In this document: positions 31,185 through 39,776 of the stretch, piece by piece
Position numbering within the stretch: the first letter of the stretch is position 1
Layout of the letters: each line of letters opens with the position of its first letter
Source of the DNA: Solobacterium sp.
GTDB taxonomy: Bacteria > Bacillota_I > Bacilli_A > Erysipelotrichales > Erysipelotrichaceae
Assembly: GCA_015256455.1 (NCBI GenBank)
Contig: JABZMB010000002.1
Span: 36,119 to 100,118 of the forward strand
Length of the DNA: 64,000 bases
Direction: 5' to 3'
Notes under the pieces: generated by a model
What the model saw: the letters and a program-made list of their open reading frames with translations, nothing else
Database searches by the model: none
What the model was told of the DNA's origin: nothing
Position numbers and translations under genes: made by a program

Positions 31185-32135
31185 ATGAATCAAAATGTTA
31201 GAAAGATTACCGAAGGGGCAATGATGGTTGCCTTAATCGGCGTATTTATGTTAATCGATAGACAGTTCCAAGGAACATTTAGCAGTATGTTTGTGTTCCT
31301 GTTGCCACTTCCAATGGTTTATTTTGGGGCGAAATATGGACTGCGTGATAGCTTGATGGTTTTGGCTGCTATCATCTTTGTGGCCTTTATTTTCGCGAGT
31401 CCATTTGCAGTATTCTTCTTTGTCGCTGAAGCGATTATTGGTTTGGTATATGGATGTGGTATCTATCAAAATGTAGAGAGTAAGCGATTATTATTAAGAA
31501 CAATGGTTCTTGGAGGTCTTACAGAGCTGCTTGCGGTTGTGATTAATGTGGCTATCTTTGGCGTTAGTTTCGATCAGCTTGTATTAGAATTACGTCAAAC
31601 CTTTGATATGATGCAAAAATCAATGGGTTTAACGGTAAATACAAATGTGGATATCAACGTATTATTGCGTAATGTATTCTTCGTAAGTACGTTGATGTTA
31701 GGTGTATTAGAAGCGATCGTGACACATATTTCATCAAGATTATTACTCAAGAGATTGCGTATGAAGGTTCCTGAATCAACACCGCTCTATCTATACTTTC
31801 CACCTAAATGGATTGGATATGTGGCACTAGTTGGAATGTTTGGGTATTTGTATGTCGGTTCTGGTTATATTAAAACAGAACCAGCTCTAACAATTATTTC
31901 TGCGTTAGGTACGTTTGCGTATTTCTATCTAACAGCGATGGGTGTTGTTGGATTACTGGTTATGATTGGATTAATGGCAAAGGAAAGTCGCAAAATCTTG
32001 ACATTTGTAGTGTTTATCTTAGCGATAGTCCTGTCATTTCCAGTTGCGATTTATGGATTTTTATATATCACAACAAATATGCATCAGAGAATAGTAGAGG
32101 AGGGATATCATGCAACAAAAAATGAATCGAATTAA
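31185..32135 (+). CDS. yybS: DUF2232 (YybS-type) membrane protein
   Basis: A 316-residue membrane protein with about eight helices. It matches the YybS/DUF2232 type, usually encoded directly before gdpP in Firmicutes, by position and by the N-terminal ITEGAMMVALIGVFMLIDRQF and later PKWIGYVALVGMFGYL patterns. Its biochemical role is not established. The start at 31185 is favoured by TTTGGGAGA upstream; an earlier ATG at 31143 would add 14 residues. It overlaps gdpP by 26 bp, so the two are coupled. Confidence 0.83.
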   Translation: MNQNVRKITEGAMMVALIGVFMLIDRQFQGTFSSMFVFLLPLPMVYFGAKYGLRDSLMVLAAIIFVAFIFASPFAVFFFVAEAIIGLVYGCGIYQNVESKRLLLRTMVLGGLTELLAVVINVAIFGVSFDQLVLELRQTFDMMQKSMGLTVNTNVDINVLLRNVFFVSTLMLGVLEAIVTHISSRLLLKRLRMKVPESTPLYLYFPPKWIGYVALVGMFGYLYVGSGYIKTEPALTIISALGTFAYFYLTAMGVVGLLVMIGLMAKESRKILTFVVFILAIVLSFPVAIYGFLYITTNMHQRIVEEGYHATKNESN

Positions 32136-34080
32136 ACAGCTTGTTTTTGTGGCACTTGCTATCCAACTTGCGGTTGTTATCTTATTGCAGTTGATTTTTA
32201 AATTAAATATCTTGCCAGGTATCTTGGTATTGATTGCAGAGGCTCTAATAGCAGTATATCTCATAGAGTTTTTCCAATCTGCAAATGAAGAAGAGTCCAT
32301 TGGTCTAGAAAAGTATCTAGGTGGTTCTTACGCGGATGCGTATCTAGTTGGTGGCGTAGGTATGATGAACTATGATGAAAACTATGTCATTACATGGCAA
32401 AGTGAACTCTTTAAGGAGAGAGGACTTGATCGGATTGGTTCTAAACTACTGACTTGGTTACCTGAAACCAATGATATTATTTCCGGGGAAACGGAAAAGG
32501 TTAATGTTCAGATTGACCAATATGTTTATGAAGTAAGTAAGCGTGAAAATGCACCAACGATATTCTTTAAAGATATTACACTTTTAGATAAGTATCGTGG
32601 TAAGTATAACGAAGAACATGTTGTACTTGGTCTAGCAAGTTTTGATAACTATGAAGAAAGTACGATGTATGCGGATGATGCGGATATTGCAAATATTAAT
32701 GCGACAATTCGTACACCGCTCAACGAATACTTCCAGCAGTATGGTGTATTCTTAAGAAGATTAAATAACAATCGTTACTTATTAGTACTCAATGAAAGAA
32801 TATATCGTGAAATTGCGGCCGATCGTTTCTCAATTCTAAATATTGTACGTAAGGCATCACAGAAGGCTGAAGTATCTATCACATTGTCTATGGCATTTGC
32901 CAAAGGTAGTTCAAACTTTGCGGAGCTAGATGAGACAGTTACGAAGTTAATGGATCTTGCGCAAACTCGTGGTGGTGACCAAGTTGCGATTCAGGTAGTT
33001 GGTGAAGATGTTAAATACTTTGGTGGTTCAACTGAAGCTGCCGAGAAGAGAAGTCGTGTACGTGTACGTGTAATGGCACATGCATTACGTGACCTTATTC
33101 AACATTCTTCCAACGTAATTATCTGTGGACATAAGAATGCGGACTTTGACTGTATTGGTTCTGCAATTTGTTTATCCAAGATGGCATCTGCTTTCAATAA
33201 ACCGGTCAGCATTATCGCTAAGACGGGTGGTATTGAAGAAAAGTTAGAAGCTGCAATGAAAGAGAATGAGCAGGAACTAGCAGAAGGTGTAACATTTGTG
33301 ACGGAAGGTGAAGCAATCAACCAACTCAAGGATGATACACTTGTTATCATGACAGATCATCACAACATTCTACAGTCTAATGGTGCAAAACTGTTAGAGA
33401 TGGCGAAACGTATTGTTGTAATTGATCATCACCGTAGAAGTACAGATATGGGAGTAAAGCCTATTCTGATTTATATCGAAGCTGGTGCTTCCAGTACTTG
33501 TGAGATTTTGACTGAAATGATTCCGTTTGTATCAAGTAAAGTAGATATTTCTGAATTAGAAGCAACATTCATGCTTGCAGGTATGACAATTGATACACGT
33601 AAGTGGCGTGAAAGAACAGGTGTACGTACCTATGATGCGGCGAGTGCATTACGTAAACTTGGAGCTGATCCACAGGTTGCGTATGACTATCTAAAAGATA
33701 CATATGAAGAGTTTGCATTGAAGAGTGCAATTATGAATGCAAGTGAAAGTTATCCAGATGGTATCGTAATTGCAGCTGTAGAAAACGAGAAGATTACGCG
33801 TTCAATTATGAGTCAGGTTGCGGATAGTTTATTAAGTATTCAAGATGTAAAGGCAGCCTTTGTTATCGCGCAGGATAAGAGTACAGGAATCAATAGTATT
33901 TCTGCACGCTCAAATGGTGAAATTAATGTACAGGCAATTATGGAAGCCATGCATGGTGGTGGACATATGACAGCTGCCGCAACACAACGTAAGGATGCGA
34001 CAGTAAAAGAACTCAAAGAAGAGTTAATTCATATTATTGAACAACAGAAGAAGGAGGCAGATGATGAAAGTAATTCTTAA
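32110..34080 (+). CDS. gdpP: Cyclic-di-AMP phosphodiesterase GdpP
   Basis: A 656-residue membrane protein of standard GdpP length: two N-terminal helices (LVFVALAIQLAVVILLQLI, ILPGILVLIAEALIAVYL), a PAS-like region, a degenerate GGDEF domain, then DHH and DHHA1 domains. Catalytic DHH motifs are NADFDCIGS, MTDHHN, VIDHHRRS and GMTIDTRKWRERTG; GGGHMTAAA marks DHHA1. It degrades the second messenger c-di-AMP, which controls potassium, osmotic and cell-wall homeostasis. It overlaps yybS by 26 bp and rplI by 17 bp in the conserved order. Confidence 0.96.
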   Translation: MQQKMNRIKQLVFVALAIQLAVVILLQLIFKLNILPGILVLIAEALIAVYLIEFFQSANEEESIGLEKYLGGSYADAYLVGGVGMMNYDENYVITWQSELFKERGLDRIGSKLLTWLPETNDIISGETEKVNVQIDQYVYEVSKRENAPTIFFKDITLLDKYRGKYNEEHVVLGLASFDNYEESTMYADDADIANINATIRTPLNEYFQQYGVFLRRLNNNRYLLVLNERIYREIAADRFSILNIVRKASQKAEVSITLSMAFAKGSSNFAELDETVTKLMDLAQTRGGDQVAIQVVGEDVKYFGGSTEAAEKRSRVRVRVMAHALRDLIQHSSNVIICGHKNADFDCIGSAICLSKMASAFNKPVSIIAKTGGIEEKLEAAMKENEQELAEGVTFVTEGEAINQLKDDTLVIMTDHHNILQSNGAKLLEMAKRIVVIDHHRRSTDMGVKPILIYIEAGASSTCEILTEMIPFVSSKVDISELEATFMLAGMTIDTRKWRERTGVRTYDAASALRKLGADPQVAYDYLKDTYEEFALKSAIMNASESYPDGIVIAAVENEKITRSIMSQVADSLLSIQDVKAAFVIAQDKSTGINSISARSNGEINVQAIMEAMHGGGHMTAAATQRKDATVKELKEELIHIIEQQKKEADDESNS

Positions 34081-34513
34081 ACAAGATGTTAAAAAAGTAG
34101 GGAAGCGTGGAGATATCGTTGATGTTTCTGATGGTTACGGAAGAAATTTCTTAATCGCAAGAGGACTTGCGGTGGCAGAATCTAAGGCTAGCTTAGAAAT
34201 CTTAAAAGAACAGAAATCAGAAGAAGCTGCACTAGAAGCACAGCGTGAACAAGAAGCACGTGAAAAAGCTGCTTTATTAGAAAAGACAGTGATTACTTTC
34301 ACAGTGAAGTCTGGTAAAGAAGGAAGAGTCTTCGGTTCTGTTTCTACAAAGCAAATTGTTGAGGCTTTGAATAAAAAAGGTATTACTGTTGAGAAGCGTA
34401 AGATTATTGATACAGAACCAATTCATAGTCTTGGTACAACAAGAGTAAAAGTTGAACTACACAAAAACGTTATCGGTACGATTGTTGTAAAAGTACTGGG
34501 AAGTGAGAACTAA
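34064..34513 (+). CDS. rplI: 50S ribosomal protein L9
   Basis: A 149-residue protein of normal L9 length: MKVILKQDVKKVGKRGDIVDVSDGYGRNFLI at the N-terminus binds 23S rRNA, then a long charged helix (EAALEAQREQEAREKAALLEK) and the C-terminal domain GRVFGSVSTKQIVEAL. The ATG at 34064 matches the family start and has AAGGAGG six bases upstream; another ATG at 34061 is only three bases from it. It overlaps the gdpP end by 17 bp and is followed 2 bp later by dnaB. Confidence 0.96.
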   Translation: MKVILKQDVKKVGKRGDIVDVSDGYGRNFLIARGLAVAESKASLEILKEQKSEEAALEAQREQEAREKAALLEKTVITFTVKSGKEGRVFGSVSTKQIVEALNKKGITVEKRKIIDTEPIHSLGTTRVKVELHKNVIGTIVVKVLGSEN

Positions 34514-34515
34514 GT

Positions 34516-35877
34516 ATGTCACGTGTATTACCTTCTGCACCTGAGGCAGAAGCTAGTTTACTTGGAACTATGCTTGTATACCCAAGTTCTTCTCGTACAG
34601 CACTAGAAGAAGGGCTTGAGGCTGATGATTTCTTCATTGAAGCAAACCGTCGTATCTATCATGCATGTGAAGAACTATATCAAGAGGGTATACAGATTGA
34701 CTCTACAACTGTTGCGACACGTTTAAAGGATACAGATCTTTTAGATAAGTCTGGTGGAATGGAATACATTCTGAATTTAATGAATGCAGCAGTAACAAGT
34801 GCGAATACATTAACGTATGTTAATTTGATTCGTGATAAAGCAATGATGCGTCGTATGATTGAAGCTGCTGAAAGAGTTGTGGAAGAAGGCTTTAATGGAC
34901 AGACGGATTTGAATGATTATCTTGATCGTTCAGAGAAAGAAATCTTGAATGTATCTCGTAATCGTAAAGCTGGTGAGTTTAAGAATCCTAACGATGTCTT
35001 AAATGAAGTGTTAAAGACAATTCGTGCAGCATCTCAGAATTCAACAGATATTACTGGTTTAAAGACAGGCTTTAATGATCTTGACCGTATTACACATGGT
35101 TTACAGCGCGGAGATATGATTGTCTTGGCTGCGCGTCCATCTATGGGTAAAACGGCGGTTGCCTTAAACATAGCGATGAACGTTGCACTTATTCCGCAAG
35201 CTCAAAAAGGTGCAATTGCGATTTTCTCACTTGAGATGGGCGCCGAACAGTTAGCGATGCGTTTGTTAAGTGCAAAGAGTCATATTCAAGGTGATAAGTT
35301 AAAGACAGGTCGTTTAACAAATGAAGAATGGAATCGTATTAATGAAGCTTCAGCAGAGTTAAAAGCTTCCAATATTTATATCGATGATATGGCAGGAATC
35401 AAGATTCCTGAAATCTTCTCAAAGTGTCGTCGTTTACAGGCAGAGCAAGGCTTAAACATGGTTATGATTGACTATATTCAGTTAATCAGTGGACCATCCG
35501 ATCGTTCTGGTGTAAATCGTCAGCAGGAAGTATCTGATATTTCTCGTAGCTTAAAAGCTCTTGCACGTGAGCTAAAGGTTCCAGTTGTGGCCTTGTCTCA
35601 GTTAAGTCGTAGTGTTGAAACACGTGAAGATAAAAGACCAATGTTAAGTGACTTACGTGAATCTGGAGCGATTGAGCAGGATGCCGATATCGTTATGATG
35701 TTATATCGTGAGTCCTACTATAACGAAGAAGCAAAAGAACAAGCTAGAGAATCTGGAACAGAACGTTTAGAAATCAATCTGGCAAAGCATCGTAATGGTG
35801 CAACAGGTAGAGTTTATGTAGCGTTTGAAGCAGATACGAACGCACTCTATAACATTGCCCCAAATAAACCACAATAA
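34516..35877 (+). CDS. dnaB: Replicative DNA helicase DnaB (Bacillus DnaC equivalent)
   Basis: A 453-residue hexameric helicase. The N-terminal domain begins LPSAPEAEASLLGTML, and the RecA-like C-terminal domain has Walker A ARPSMGKTAVALNIA, FSLEMGAEQLAMRLL, Walker B MVMIDYIQLIS, SLKALARELKVPVVALSQLSRSVE and the arginine-rich LAKHRNGATG. It unwinds DNA ahead of the replication fork in the cytoplasm. It lies 2 bp after rplI, the conserved order, and its stop codon overlaps the open frame of the next gene. Confidence 0.97.
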   Translation: MSRVLPSAPEAEASLLGTMLVYPSSSRTALEEGLEADDFFIEANRRIYHACEELYQEGIQIDSTTVATRLKDTDLLDKSGGMEYILNLMNAAVTSANTLTYVNLIRDKAMMRRMIEAAERVVEEGFNGQTDLNDYLDRSEKEILNVSRNRKAGEFKNPNDVLNEVLKTIRAASQNSTDITGLKTGFNDLDRITHGLQRGDMIVLAARPSMGKTAVALNIAMNVALIPQAQKGAIAIFSLEMGAEQLAMRLLSAKSHIQGDKLKTGRLTNEEWNRINEASAELKASNIYIDDMAGIKIPEIFSKCRRLQAEQGLNMVMIDYIQLISGPSDRSGVNRQQEVSDISRSLKALARELKVPVVALSQLSRSVETREDKRPMLSDLRESGAIEQDADIVMMLYRESYYNEEAKEQARESGTERLEINLAKHRNGATGRVYVAFEADTNALYNIAPNKPQ

Positions 35878-35891
35878 TGAAGGAGGAAGGC

Positions 35892-37397
35892 ATGAAAAAT
35901 TTGATTGCTGTAACAATATGCTTAGTGTTATCAATCGCAATTGTAATCGTGCCTTCTTTTTTCTATCCTTCCTATGAAGGTGTTGTAGCAGGAACAGTTG
36001 GTGATTTTAGCCAAACTGTAGAAATGGTTACTTCTGATATACATAAAGTATATAAGTTGTATAAAGATCAAAAGTTGATAGGTATCATAAAAGATAAAAC
36101 TTACATGGATGAACATCTAAAAACCGTTTATGAAACAAAGTATGCGAGCATGTTTCCAAATACACATATTAGTATTGCCAGTAACATGTATCTTGTTGAA
36201 GAGATGAGTTCAAATGTCTATACAGATGCAGATACTGAAATCATGCAGTATTTAGATGATCATTCTCTATACAGCATTGCTTGTAAATCAATTTCTTTTT
36301 CAAATGGCGATGAAGAATATGCAAGAATTTTTGTGAAGTCAGAAGAGATTTATCAAGAAGCGTTACAGAAGTATTTAACCTATTTTATTGATGAGGATAC
36401 ACTAGAAGCGATTCATGAGCACCAGACAATTTCAAATCTAATGGAATATGGTGAAATGATAATGGGTTTTAAAATCAATGAAACAATACAGATTGCGGAT
36501 GCGTACGCATCCGTAGGAGAAATCAAGACCACGGAAGAAGAAGTGTTACGCTACTTATCCTATGGTAATAATGAGAGTCTTGTATACTATACGGTTGAAG
36601 AAGGAGATACACTAGCTTCAATAGGTTTACAGAATTATGGTTTAACTGCTGAGCAGTTAATGCGTATCAATCAAGGCGTTATTACCGATGTAAATCAAAC
36701 GTTAACTGCAGGCACAAAACTATGTGTAACATACTTCACTTCACCAATTGATGTGTATGTTTATAAACAGAGATTACAGAAGGAAATATTGTTCTATAAG
36801 ACCTCTGTATTAGAAGATAATACAGTTGAAACTGGTAAAACTGTGGTTAGACAGATTGGGGCGAATGGTTCAAAGAATGTACTCTATCATGAAACATGGG
36901 TAAATGGAGTATTGAATGCTGGACAAGAGCTATCTTCGGTTGTGACAGCAGCTGGACAAGATGAAGTAATTGCGATTGGAAAGAATAGTGATTTAAGTAT
37001 TGGTAGTGGTAGCTTAGCATATCCTGTAGAACATCCTGAAATCATTTGTGAGTATGGCTGTTATACAGGGTTTGAGTCGATTGATTTTATCAATCGATAT
37101 AATCGATGGGGAAATGTACTGGCTGTTGATACAGGAAGTATTAAAGAAAAGGGTTATACAGATGAGTTGGGTAACTATGTAATCATTGACCACCATAATG
37201 GGTATCAGAGTGTATATGGGCATATGTACTTACCATGCACATTAGAAGTTGATACCATTGTTAGAAAAGGCGATGTAATCGGTAAGATTGGTATGACTGG
37301 TAAAGCGACGGGACCACATTTAACATTTAGCTTATATAAGGATGATGAGCCAGTGAATGCATGTTCTGCATTGATAAATTGTGAGGGTTTGAACTGA
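35892..37397 (+). CDS. LysM-G5-LytM protein with degenerate M23 peptidase site
   Basis: A 501-residue exported protein: N-terminal hydrophobic anchor (LIAVTICLVLSIAIVIVPSFF), about 200 residues of unassigned sequence, LysM around 232-280 (YYTVEEGDTLASIGLQNYG), G5-like domain around 285-363, and an M23/LytM fold around 376-497. The fold is recognisable from YVIIDHHNGYQSVYGHM and GMTGKATGPHLTF, but the HxxxD ligand pair is absent (RWGNV occupies the HxGxD place) and the last HxH is HLT at 476-478, so the zinc site is lost. It likely binds peptidoglycan without cutting it. AAGGAGG precedes the ATG at 35892. It stands between dnaB and walJ, where walRKHI normally are. Confidence 0.85.
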   Translation: MKNLIAVTICLVLSIAIVIVPSFFYPSYEGVVAGTVGDFSQTVEMVTSDIHKVYKLYKDQKLIGIIKDKTYMDEHLKTVYETKYASMFPNTHISIASNMYLVEEMSSNVYTDADTEIMQYLDDHSLYSIACKSISFSNGDEEYARIFVKSEEIYQEALQKYLTYFIDEDTLEAIHEHQTISNLMEYGEMIMGFKINETIQIADAYASVGEIKTTEEEVLRYLSYGNNESLVYYTVEEGDTLASIGLQNYGLTAEQLMRINQGVITDVNQTLTAGTKLCVTYFTSPIDVYVYKQRLQKEILFYKTSVLEDNTVETGKTVVRQIGANGSKNVLYHETWVNGVLNAGQELSSVVTAAGQDEVIAIGKNSDLSIGSGSLAYPVEHPEIICEYGCYTGFESIDFINRYNRWGNVLAVDTGSIKEKGYTDELGNYVIIDHHNGYQSVYGHMYLPCTLEVDTIVRKGDVIGKIGMTGKATGPHLTFSLYKDDEPVNACSALINCEGLN

Positions 37398-38218
37398 TGA
37401 TGGAATTTGCATTATTAGCGAGTGGTTCAAAAGGGAATAGCTTTGTGATTGTGGACGGTACTACAAAAGTTATGATTGATTGTGGTACAACAAAGAAATA
37501 TATATTTGAGCGCTTAAAAGAACTTGAGATATCATTAGATGATTTAGATGCGGTATTAATCACACATAATCATTCTGATCATATCTCTCAAATTAAACAT
37601 TTCTCATCATTACCAATCTACTCACCGATTGAGATACCAAATATAGATACCTTTTATGTAAAACCTGGTTCTTCCTTTACGATTGAAACCTTGCGCTTTA
37701 CGCCAATTGCGCTATCGCATGATGCGTTAAATACTGTTGGATATATCGTTGAAAATGGAATTGAAAAACTAGTATATATCACAGATACGGGATATATCAA
37801 TGAGAAACATATTCCGCGTATCAAAGATGCGGATTACATCGTCTTAGAGTCTAATCATGATGTACAGATGCTCATGGCGACAAGTCGTCCACAATTTACG
37901 AAACAGAGAATCTATAGCGATACAGGGCACTTGTGCAACGAAGATTGTGCAGCTGTATTAGATCAAATTGTTACAGAGAAAACTAAAATGATTATTCTTG
38001 CGCATTTAAGTGAACAAGCAAATACACGCAAGAAAGCTTTAGATATAACAACACATGCATTACGAAATCATCATGGCTTACTGCATAAAAACTTACTGGT
38101 ATGTGCAGCAGGACAATATGAGATGATTAGAAAGGGTATATATGATGAAAAAGTTGATGCCGGTAGCGTTAGCGCTATTATTGGTATGGAATCTAGTCCT
38201 AACAATGATGTTGATTAG
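37397..38218 (+). CDS. walJ: WalJ/YycJ-type metallo-hydrolase
   Basis: A 273-residue metallo-beta-lactamase-fold protein with an intact metal site: LASGSKGNSFVI at the start, THNHSDH (about 55-61), later SDTGHLCN and LAHLSEQANT. This is the YycJ/WalJ pattern, a presumed nuclease that in Firmicutes is encoded with the WalRK two-component system and linked to coordination of replication and cell division. Here walR, walK, walH and walI are missing from the locus. The ATG overlaps the previous stop codon (TGATG), and the next gene starts 77 bp before its end. Confidence 0.9.
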   Translation: MMEFALLASGSKGNSFVIVDGTTKVMIDCGTTKKYIFERLKELEISLDDLDAVLITHNHSDHISQIKHFSSLPIYSPIEIPNIDTFYVKPGSSFTIETLRFTPIALSHDALNTVGYIVENGIEKLVYITDTGYINEKHIPRIKDADYIVLESNHDVQMLMATSRPQFTKQRIYSDTGHLCNEDCAAVLDQIVTEKTKMIILAHLSEQANTRKKALDITTHALRNHHGLLHKNLLVCAAGQYEMIRKGIYDEKVDAGSVSAIIGMESSPNNDVD

Positions 38219-39182
38219 GAATCTTCAAAAGAATAATACAGGTAATAATTCTCTTGAGGATATGAATAGTACAAACTATACAACATCAGACTATACCAAT
38301 GCGATTGAAAAGAGCAGAAGTAGTGTAGTAACTGTTGAAAGTGATGGTTCCTACTATAGTGGTATTATCATTGCAAAGGAGAAGGAAACAGTACATATAT
38401 TAACAACTACAAAAGCTATAAAGAATGGTAGTCCTAATGTAGTGTTTGATAGTGGTGTACGCGTTAGTTCTACAATTGTAGGAGATGATACTGATAGTGG
38501 ATTAGCAGTTATTCAGGTTACTACAAACTTTGAGGTTAAACCGTTTACTTTTTTAGATACGAATGTTTTAGCACAAGGTGCTAATGTCGTGGTGATGAGT
38601 GGTAGAAATCTAACGACGGGTAGTGCGGTTATTAGCAGTGGTATTACTTCAGAACCTGGTGTATGGCGTATGAGTAGTACAACCACTTGGTTATCTTCCA
38701 TGCTAGAAATGGATACACCAATTACTTCAATTCAAGAAGGTGGGGCAGTAATCGATTTAAATGGGTCACTTGTTGGAGTTGTAGCAAATCAACCATATCA
38801 AGGAAATTCCCGTATGGAGTACGCAATCACTGCAAATGAAATCAAGTTGATTTACAATGCACTCAAGACAAATGGAAAAGTAGTGCGTGGTGCACTAGGT
38901 GTTGTGGTGCGTAATGTATCGAGTATGCTTGCATATGAGAAGAGTGCGCATGGTATTAGCATAGATATGAAGACGGGATTATATGTTCAAACAGTAGTTG
39001 AAAAGCCAGAAACAGGAGACGGTCTTCAGGAAGGAGATATCATCACAATGATTGATGGTATTGAAATGTCATCTTATCAAGATGTGCTTGCAAGATTATA
39101 TATGCATTCTGCTGGTGATACTGTGAATGTATCTATTATCCGTGGTGGTGAAAGTAAGCAGATAGGTGTGGTTCTGCAATGA
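38142..39182 (+). CDS. HtrA-like PDZ protein lacking the protease triad
   Basis: A 346-residue membrane-anchored protein: signal anchor at 5-25 (LMPVALALLLVWNLVLTMMLI), a trypsin-like HtrA domain around 50-245 and a PDZ domain around 250-346 (ISIDMKTGLYVQTVVEKPETG, LQEGDIITMIDG). Aligning by eye with HtrA motifs, LTNNHVV becomes LTTTKAI (His to Lys91), SDLAV becomes SGLAV (Asp to Gly120), and GNSGG becomes IQEGG (Ser to Glu199). All three triad residues are therefore replaced, so it should be a scaffold or sensor, not a protease. AAAGGG precedes ATG-ATG at 38142; it overlaps walJ by 77 bp, unusually long. Confidence 0.85.
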   Translation: MMKKLMPVALALLLVWNLVLTMMLIRNLQKNNTGNNSLEDMNSTNYTTSDYTNAIEKSRSSVVTVESDGSYYSGIIIAKEKETVHILTTTKAIKNGSPNVVFDSGVRVSSTIVGDDTDSGLAVIQVTTNFEVKPFTFLDTNVLAQGANVVVMSGRNLTTGSAVISSGITSEPGVWRMSSTTTWLSSMLEMDTPITSIQEGGAVIDLNGSLVGVVANQPYQGNSRMEYAITANEIKLIYNALKTNGKVVRGALGVVVRNVSSMLAYEKSAHGISIDMKTGLYVQTVVEKPETGDGLQEGDIITMIDGIEMSSYQDVLARLYMHSAGDTVNVSIIRGGESKQIGVVLQ

Positions 39183-39655
39183 TTAAAATTATTGCCTGTG
39201 GCAAACTGAAAGAGAAGTGGATGAAGGAAGGTATCGCTGAGTATGTAAAGCGTATCCGTCCATACGATAAGATTGAAGTAATTGAAGTACAGGATGAAAA
39301 AGCACCAGAGACCAATTCCGCTGCTGAAAATGAACAAGTAAAGATTGTAGAAGGGCAGCGGTTATTAAAGAATGTACGTGATGATGAATATCTTATCCTG
39401 TTAGATCTTGCAGGACAAGATATTGATTCTGTGGCTTTAGCAAATAAAATCCAGGATTGTTATAATCATGCTAGAAGTAAGATTACATTTGTGATTGGTG
39501 GATCTTTGGGGTTGAGTAGTGAGCTAATTGCGCGTGCTGATTTTCGTTGGCGTATCTCAAAAGCAACCTTTCCACATCAACTTTGTAGAATCTTAGTGGT
39601 GGAACAAATCTATCGTAGCTTCCGCATTCTACATAATGAGCCATATCATAAGTAA
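39179..39655 (+). CDS. rlmH: 23S rRNA pseudouridine-1915 N3-methyltransferase RlmH
   Basis: A 158-residue SPOUT methyltransferase of normal length. IIACGKLKEKWMKEGIAEYVKRI at the N-terminus, FVIGGSLGLS forms the SAM-binding knot, and the end HQLCRILVVEQIYRSFRILHNEPYHK is characteristic. It methylates pseudouridine 1915 in helix 69 of 23S rRNA in assembled ribosomes. The start overlaps the HtrA-like stop (ATGA). walJ-htrA-rlmH is the conserved order at the end of the wal locus. Confidence 0.96.
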   Translation: MIKIIACGKLKEKWMKEGIAEYVKRIRPYDKIEVIEVQDEKAPETNSAAENEQVKIVEGQRLLKNVRDDEYLILLDLAGQDIDSVALANKIQDCYNHARSKITFVIGGSLGLSSELIARADFRWRISKATFPHQLCRILVVEQIYRSFRILHNEPYHK

Positions 39656-39699
39656 ATTTCTAACATAGAAATATTGTATCGAATTGCAACTTCCTACAA

Positions 39700-39713
39700 T
39701 GTAAACGCTTGTA
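39700..39713 (+). promoter_or_regulatory. Candidate cre-like site upstream of ptsH
   Basis: TGTAAACGCTTGTA shares the core of the CcpA-binding cre consensus (TGNAARCGNWWWCA) with two mismatches near its end. It overlaps the -35 box of ptsH. Weak candidate. Confidence 0.35.
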
Positions 39714-39737
39714 TATGAAACAAGTATGTTATAAAAT
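39709..39737 (+). promoter_or_regulatory. Promoter of ptsH
   Basis: TTGTAT at 39709-39714, 17-bp spacer, TAAAAT at 39732-39737, about 40 bp before the ATG, with CAGGAGG as ribosome binding site. Confidence 0.68.
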
Positions 39738-39776
39738 ACAGATATAGTAAGTAAAAATGATCAGGAGGATAAACCA

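Noticed and set aside
35892..37397. Active M23 murein endopeptidase
   Set aside because: The fold is present, but the HxxxD pair is absent and the final HxH reads HLT, so annotating it as an active endopeptidase would be misleading.
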